Of a stretch of 32,446 nucleotides of DNA, positions 31,012-32,446 are shown piece after piece (within the stretch, counting starts at the first letter, position 1; the number at the start of each line of letters is the position of its first letter). The position numbers were made by a program, and so were the translations under genes. The stretch comes from a virus, in the IMG/VR virus record IMGVR_UViG_3300037093_000077, positions 1 through 32,446 of that record; one strand, given 5' to 3'. The notes under the pieces are model-generated. The model made no database searches. It was not told the DNA's origin and saw only the letters and a program-made list of their open reading frames with translations.

Positions 31012-31060
31012 ATTTAGCCCTTACGGTCCTCCCTGGGTTTCCGTATGGGCTAAATTTTTT
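31012..31060 (+). terminator. Rho-independent terminator of the early operon
   Basis: ATTTAGCCCTTACGG (31012-31026) pairs with CCGTATGGGCTAAAT (31041-31055) at 14 of 15 positions, with a 14-base loop, and is followed by TTTTTAT on the plus strand. It lies between the convergent bet and replication genes and should end plus-strand early transcription. Confidence 0.8.
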
Positions 31061-31067
31061 ATGGCTA

Positions 31068-31787
31068 TTAATGTCTGCTTTTTTGTTGTTCTAAGATTTT
31101 CCTAAGATAAGCCCCCTTGTTTTTTATTTGGATCCCTTTTTTCTTTTCGTGTTCTCTCATAGCTACAATTATTTCAGTTAGTGCAGTAAACCCAAACTCG
31201 TTAACCCACCTATCTACCGATTTCTTATTTACCTTCATCATCAACAAATCATTTTTTATATCAATTTGTTGCTCTTTAATCATATGATTTTTATTTAATG
31301 ATTGTGATATATGATTATGGGTGGGCGCTGTGACTACAGCCCCCCTGGTCTCTCTGGGTACAGCTCCTATGTTCTCTGGGACTATAGGTAAAGAATTATC
31401 CACAGGGTTATACATAGAAATTGGCATGTTATCCACATAGTTATCCACAGCGTCAGTATAAGTAGGCATTTGAATAGCTACGTGCCTTGGAAGTAACGAC
31501 AGGTTAATTTTATATTCGTTAGCTTTATGCGTTTGACTGTTGCCCTGCTTTATTAAAACTATCCGTTTTTTATCTAATAAAGCTTTTATAGTTCGTTGAA
31601 TAGTACTCTTAGAAAACTTAAGTTCAGCAACTAGAGTGTTAAGGCCAGGATAAATATTAGTTCCGTCCTCGCTGGCATATAAGGCCATCCTGGCGTAAAC
31701 AGCGGTCTCAATTCCTGTTAGTCGATACTTCCCATTAGAATCCTTGGCCTGGTCGCGAAATGCAGCCAGCATTAACATAAAACACAT
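31068..31787 (-). CDS. Winged-helix phage replication protein carrying an internal origin
   Basis: In this 239-residue protein, residues 22-85 form a winged helix of the replication-initiator/lambda O-like type (GIETAVYARMALYASEDGTN, YPGLNTLVAELKFSKSTIQR, TIKALLDKKRIVLI). A central linker (residues 105-170) contains repeated VDN triplets, and a C-terminal helical domain has VDRWVNEFGFTALTEIIVAM and AYLRKILEQQ, which would contact the host helicase or loader. ATG 31787 follows AGGGAG. The linker is encoded by DnaA-box sequences, so the gene itself appears to hold the replication origin, as lambda O does. The assignment to initiator versus helicase-loader type is inferred from domain layout. 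Confidence 0.7.
   Translation of the reverse strand: MCFMLMLAAFRDQAKDSNGKYRLTGIETAVYARMALYASEDGTNIYPGLNTLVAELKFSKSTIQRTIKALLDKKRIVLIKQGNSQTHKANEYKINLSLLPRHVAIQMPTYTDAVDNYVDNMPISMYNPVDNSLPIVPENIGAVPRETRGAVVTAPTHNHISQSLNKNHMIKEQQIDIKNDLLMMKVNKKSVDRWVNEFGFTALTEIIVAMREHEKKKGIQIKNKGAYLRKILEQQKSRH
31396..31449. other. DnaA-box cluster, probable replication origin
   Basis: Three exact TTATCCACA boxes lie at 31396-31404, 31429-31437 and 31441-31449, with a near-match TTATACATA at 31408-31416. The first and fourth start 12 bases before their neighbours. All are in the same orientation and all fall in the linker of the replication gene, where they are read as Val-Asp-Asn on the coding strand. A further weak match (TTATCCATG, 31857-31865) lies upstream of the gene. 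Confidence 0.7.
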
Positions 31788-31877
31788 GTAATTTACTCCC
31801 TGTAAATAACTGACGTTTGGTTTGACTTTAGTGGCTAATCGTCTGATACTTTCCCTTTATCCATGCAAAATAATTTT

Positions 31878-31911
31878 GCCCTAGGAACTTAACTCCGCCT
31901 AGGGCGTTTTT
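31878..31911 (+). terminator. Hairpin with T-run upstream of the replication gene
   Basis: GCCCTAGG (31878-31885) pairs exactly with CCTAGGGC (31898-31905) over a 12-base loop, followed by GTTTTTA on the plus strand. It has the form of a rho-independent terminator, although no plus-strand gene precedes it. It may end an antisense transcript over the replication gene or shield it from transcription through the repeats to the right. Confidence 0.6.
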
Positions 31912-31978
31912 ATATTAAACTCTGTACTCTTAAAGCCGTCAATTATTAAGATGCTTTAAATATAAACAACCAAAAGAT

Positions 31979-32009
31979 ACCACTAGCGCATTCTAATGCC
32001 GCTAGTGGT
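31979..32009. repeat. Perfect 10-bp inverted repeat
   Basis: ACCACTAGCG (31979-31988) is inverted at 32000-32009 with an 11-base loop. No T-run follows. It could be a protein-binding dyad. Apart from this, the terminator-like hairpin and the tandem repeats, I see no gene in 31788-32446. Confidence 0.55.
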
Positions 32010-32065
32010 TAAGGAAATTAAATGTACATTAACACATTAGACTGCGTTTTAAAATTAACTATAGT

Positions 32066-32446
32066 ACTTGCTGCTCTTGATGGTTGTATCCGTTATGACT
32101 CTAAATATTCAATACCCATAACGGATGTGATTTAACCATCAGCTTATTATAATAATTCTTGTTCAAATATGAACAATTAAAAAGTTTGTTAATTTTTTAT
32201 AACTTGCTGCTCTTGATGGTTGTATCCGTTATGACTCTAAATATTCAATACCCATAACGGATGTGATTTAACCATCAGCTTATTATAATAATTCTTGTTC
32301 AAATATGAACAATTAAAAAGTTTGTTAATGTTTTATAACTTGCTGCTCTTGATGGTTGTATCCGTTATGACTCTAAATATTCAATACCCATAACGGATGT
32401 GATTTAACCATCAGCTTATTATAATAATTCTTGTTCAAATATGAAC
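32066..32446. repeat. 136-bp tandem repeat, 2.8 copies, with nested dyads
   Basis: Units start at 32066, 32202 and 32338. The third is cut by the window end after 109 bases. Visible copies differ at one position (T versus G near the right end, 32194 versus 32330). Each unit holds a nested inverted repeat: GATGGTT and ATCCGTTATG on the left (32079-32085, 32088-32097 in unit 1), mirrored by CATAACGGAT and AACCATC (32117-32126, 32134-32140). Each also holds a second dyad, TTGTTCAAATATGAACAA (32159-32176). There is no credible coding frame: the longest ATG frame across the dyad is 13 codons. Near-identity of copies implies recent amplification, a functional array, or an assembly effect at a contig end. 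Confidence 0.85.

Noticed and set aside
32066-32446. Hairpin telomere (N15-type) or CRISPR
   Set aside because: The inverted repeat has a 19-base unpaired centre and asymmetric bulges, unlike the near-perfect palindromes of telomere resolution sites, and no protelomerase gene is seen. The units have no variable spacers.
1-32446. Integrase, lysis genes (holin, endolysin), tRNA genes
   Set aside because: I looked for their motifs and found none. They may lie outside the window, so absence from the phage cannot be concluded.

Overview
The window is a large part of the genome of a P22-like, short-tailed (podovirus-type) dsDNA phage or prophage from an AT-rich Gram-negative host. The P22-like assignment rests on gene content and order. 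On the minus strand, reading from right to left, come a small terminase, large terminase, P22-type portal, scaffold, major coat protein, a gp4-like head-completion protein, a gp10-like tail-needle/stabilisation protein, three ejection-type proteins, and then tail spike/fibre genes. No integrase, lysis gene, tRNA or rRNA is seen, so the genome is not complete here and the lifestyle cannot be settled. Host taxonomy cannot be fixed from the sequence.

Layout from left to right. 1-8484 (minus): receptor-binding and tail genes, including a 1507-residue repetitive fibre with a glycine-rich tip and a 698-residue spike/fibre. 8485-9313 (plus): a cargo island with two Bdr-like coiled-coil membrane proteins and a 23-residue membrane micropeptide. 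9314-18130 (minus): ejection, needle, head-completion, coat and scaffold genes. 18131-19515: a second cargo island (orphan YefM-like antitoxin, RelBE-type toxin-antitoxin pair, and a fragment of an Rpn-type protein). 19516-23626 (minus): small accessory proteins, a beta-class DNA methyltransferase and the portal. 23627-24921: a third cargo island with a third Bdr-like gene, three decayed gene fragments (one AlpA-like) and a seven-copy iteron-like array. 24922-28831 (minus): large terminase, a sigma-region-4-like protein, small unknowns, small terminase, a zinc-finger protein, two more Bdr-like proteins and a ribbon-helix-helix protein. 28848-30859 (plus): an early operon with a RecE-type exonuclease and a Bet-type annealing protein. 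31068-31787 (minus): a winged-helix replication protein that carries DnaA boxes inside its gene. 32066-32446: 136-bp tandem repeats with nested dyads, running into the window end.

How the genes fit together. The divergent region at 28832-28923 separates a recombination operon (plus) from an RHH/Bdr/terminase operon (minus), and so looks like the early/late switch. Replication probably starts at the DnaA-box cluster in the replication gene. Concatemers would be processed by the exonuclease/Bet pair, packaged by the terminases through the portal into a scaffold-assembled capsid, and ejected through the gp7/gp20/gp16-type proteins.

The most unusual features are five dispersed, mosaic Bdr-like genes that share a GGGGAT ribosome-binding signal, the insertion of opposite-strand cargo at three junctions between late blocks, the 21-bp-phased TTTCGTACAA array, and the 136-bp tandem repeat.
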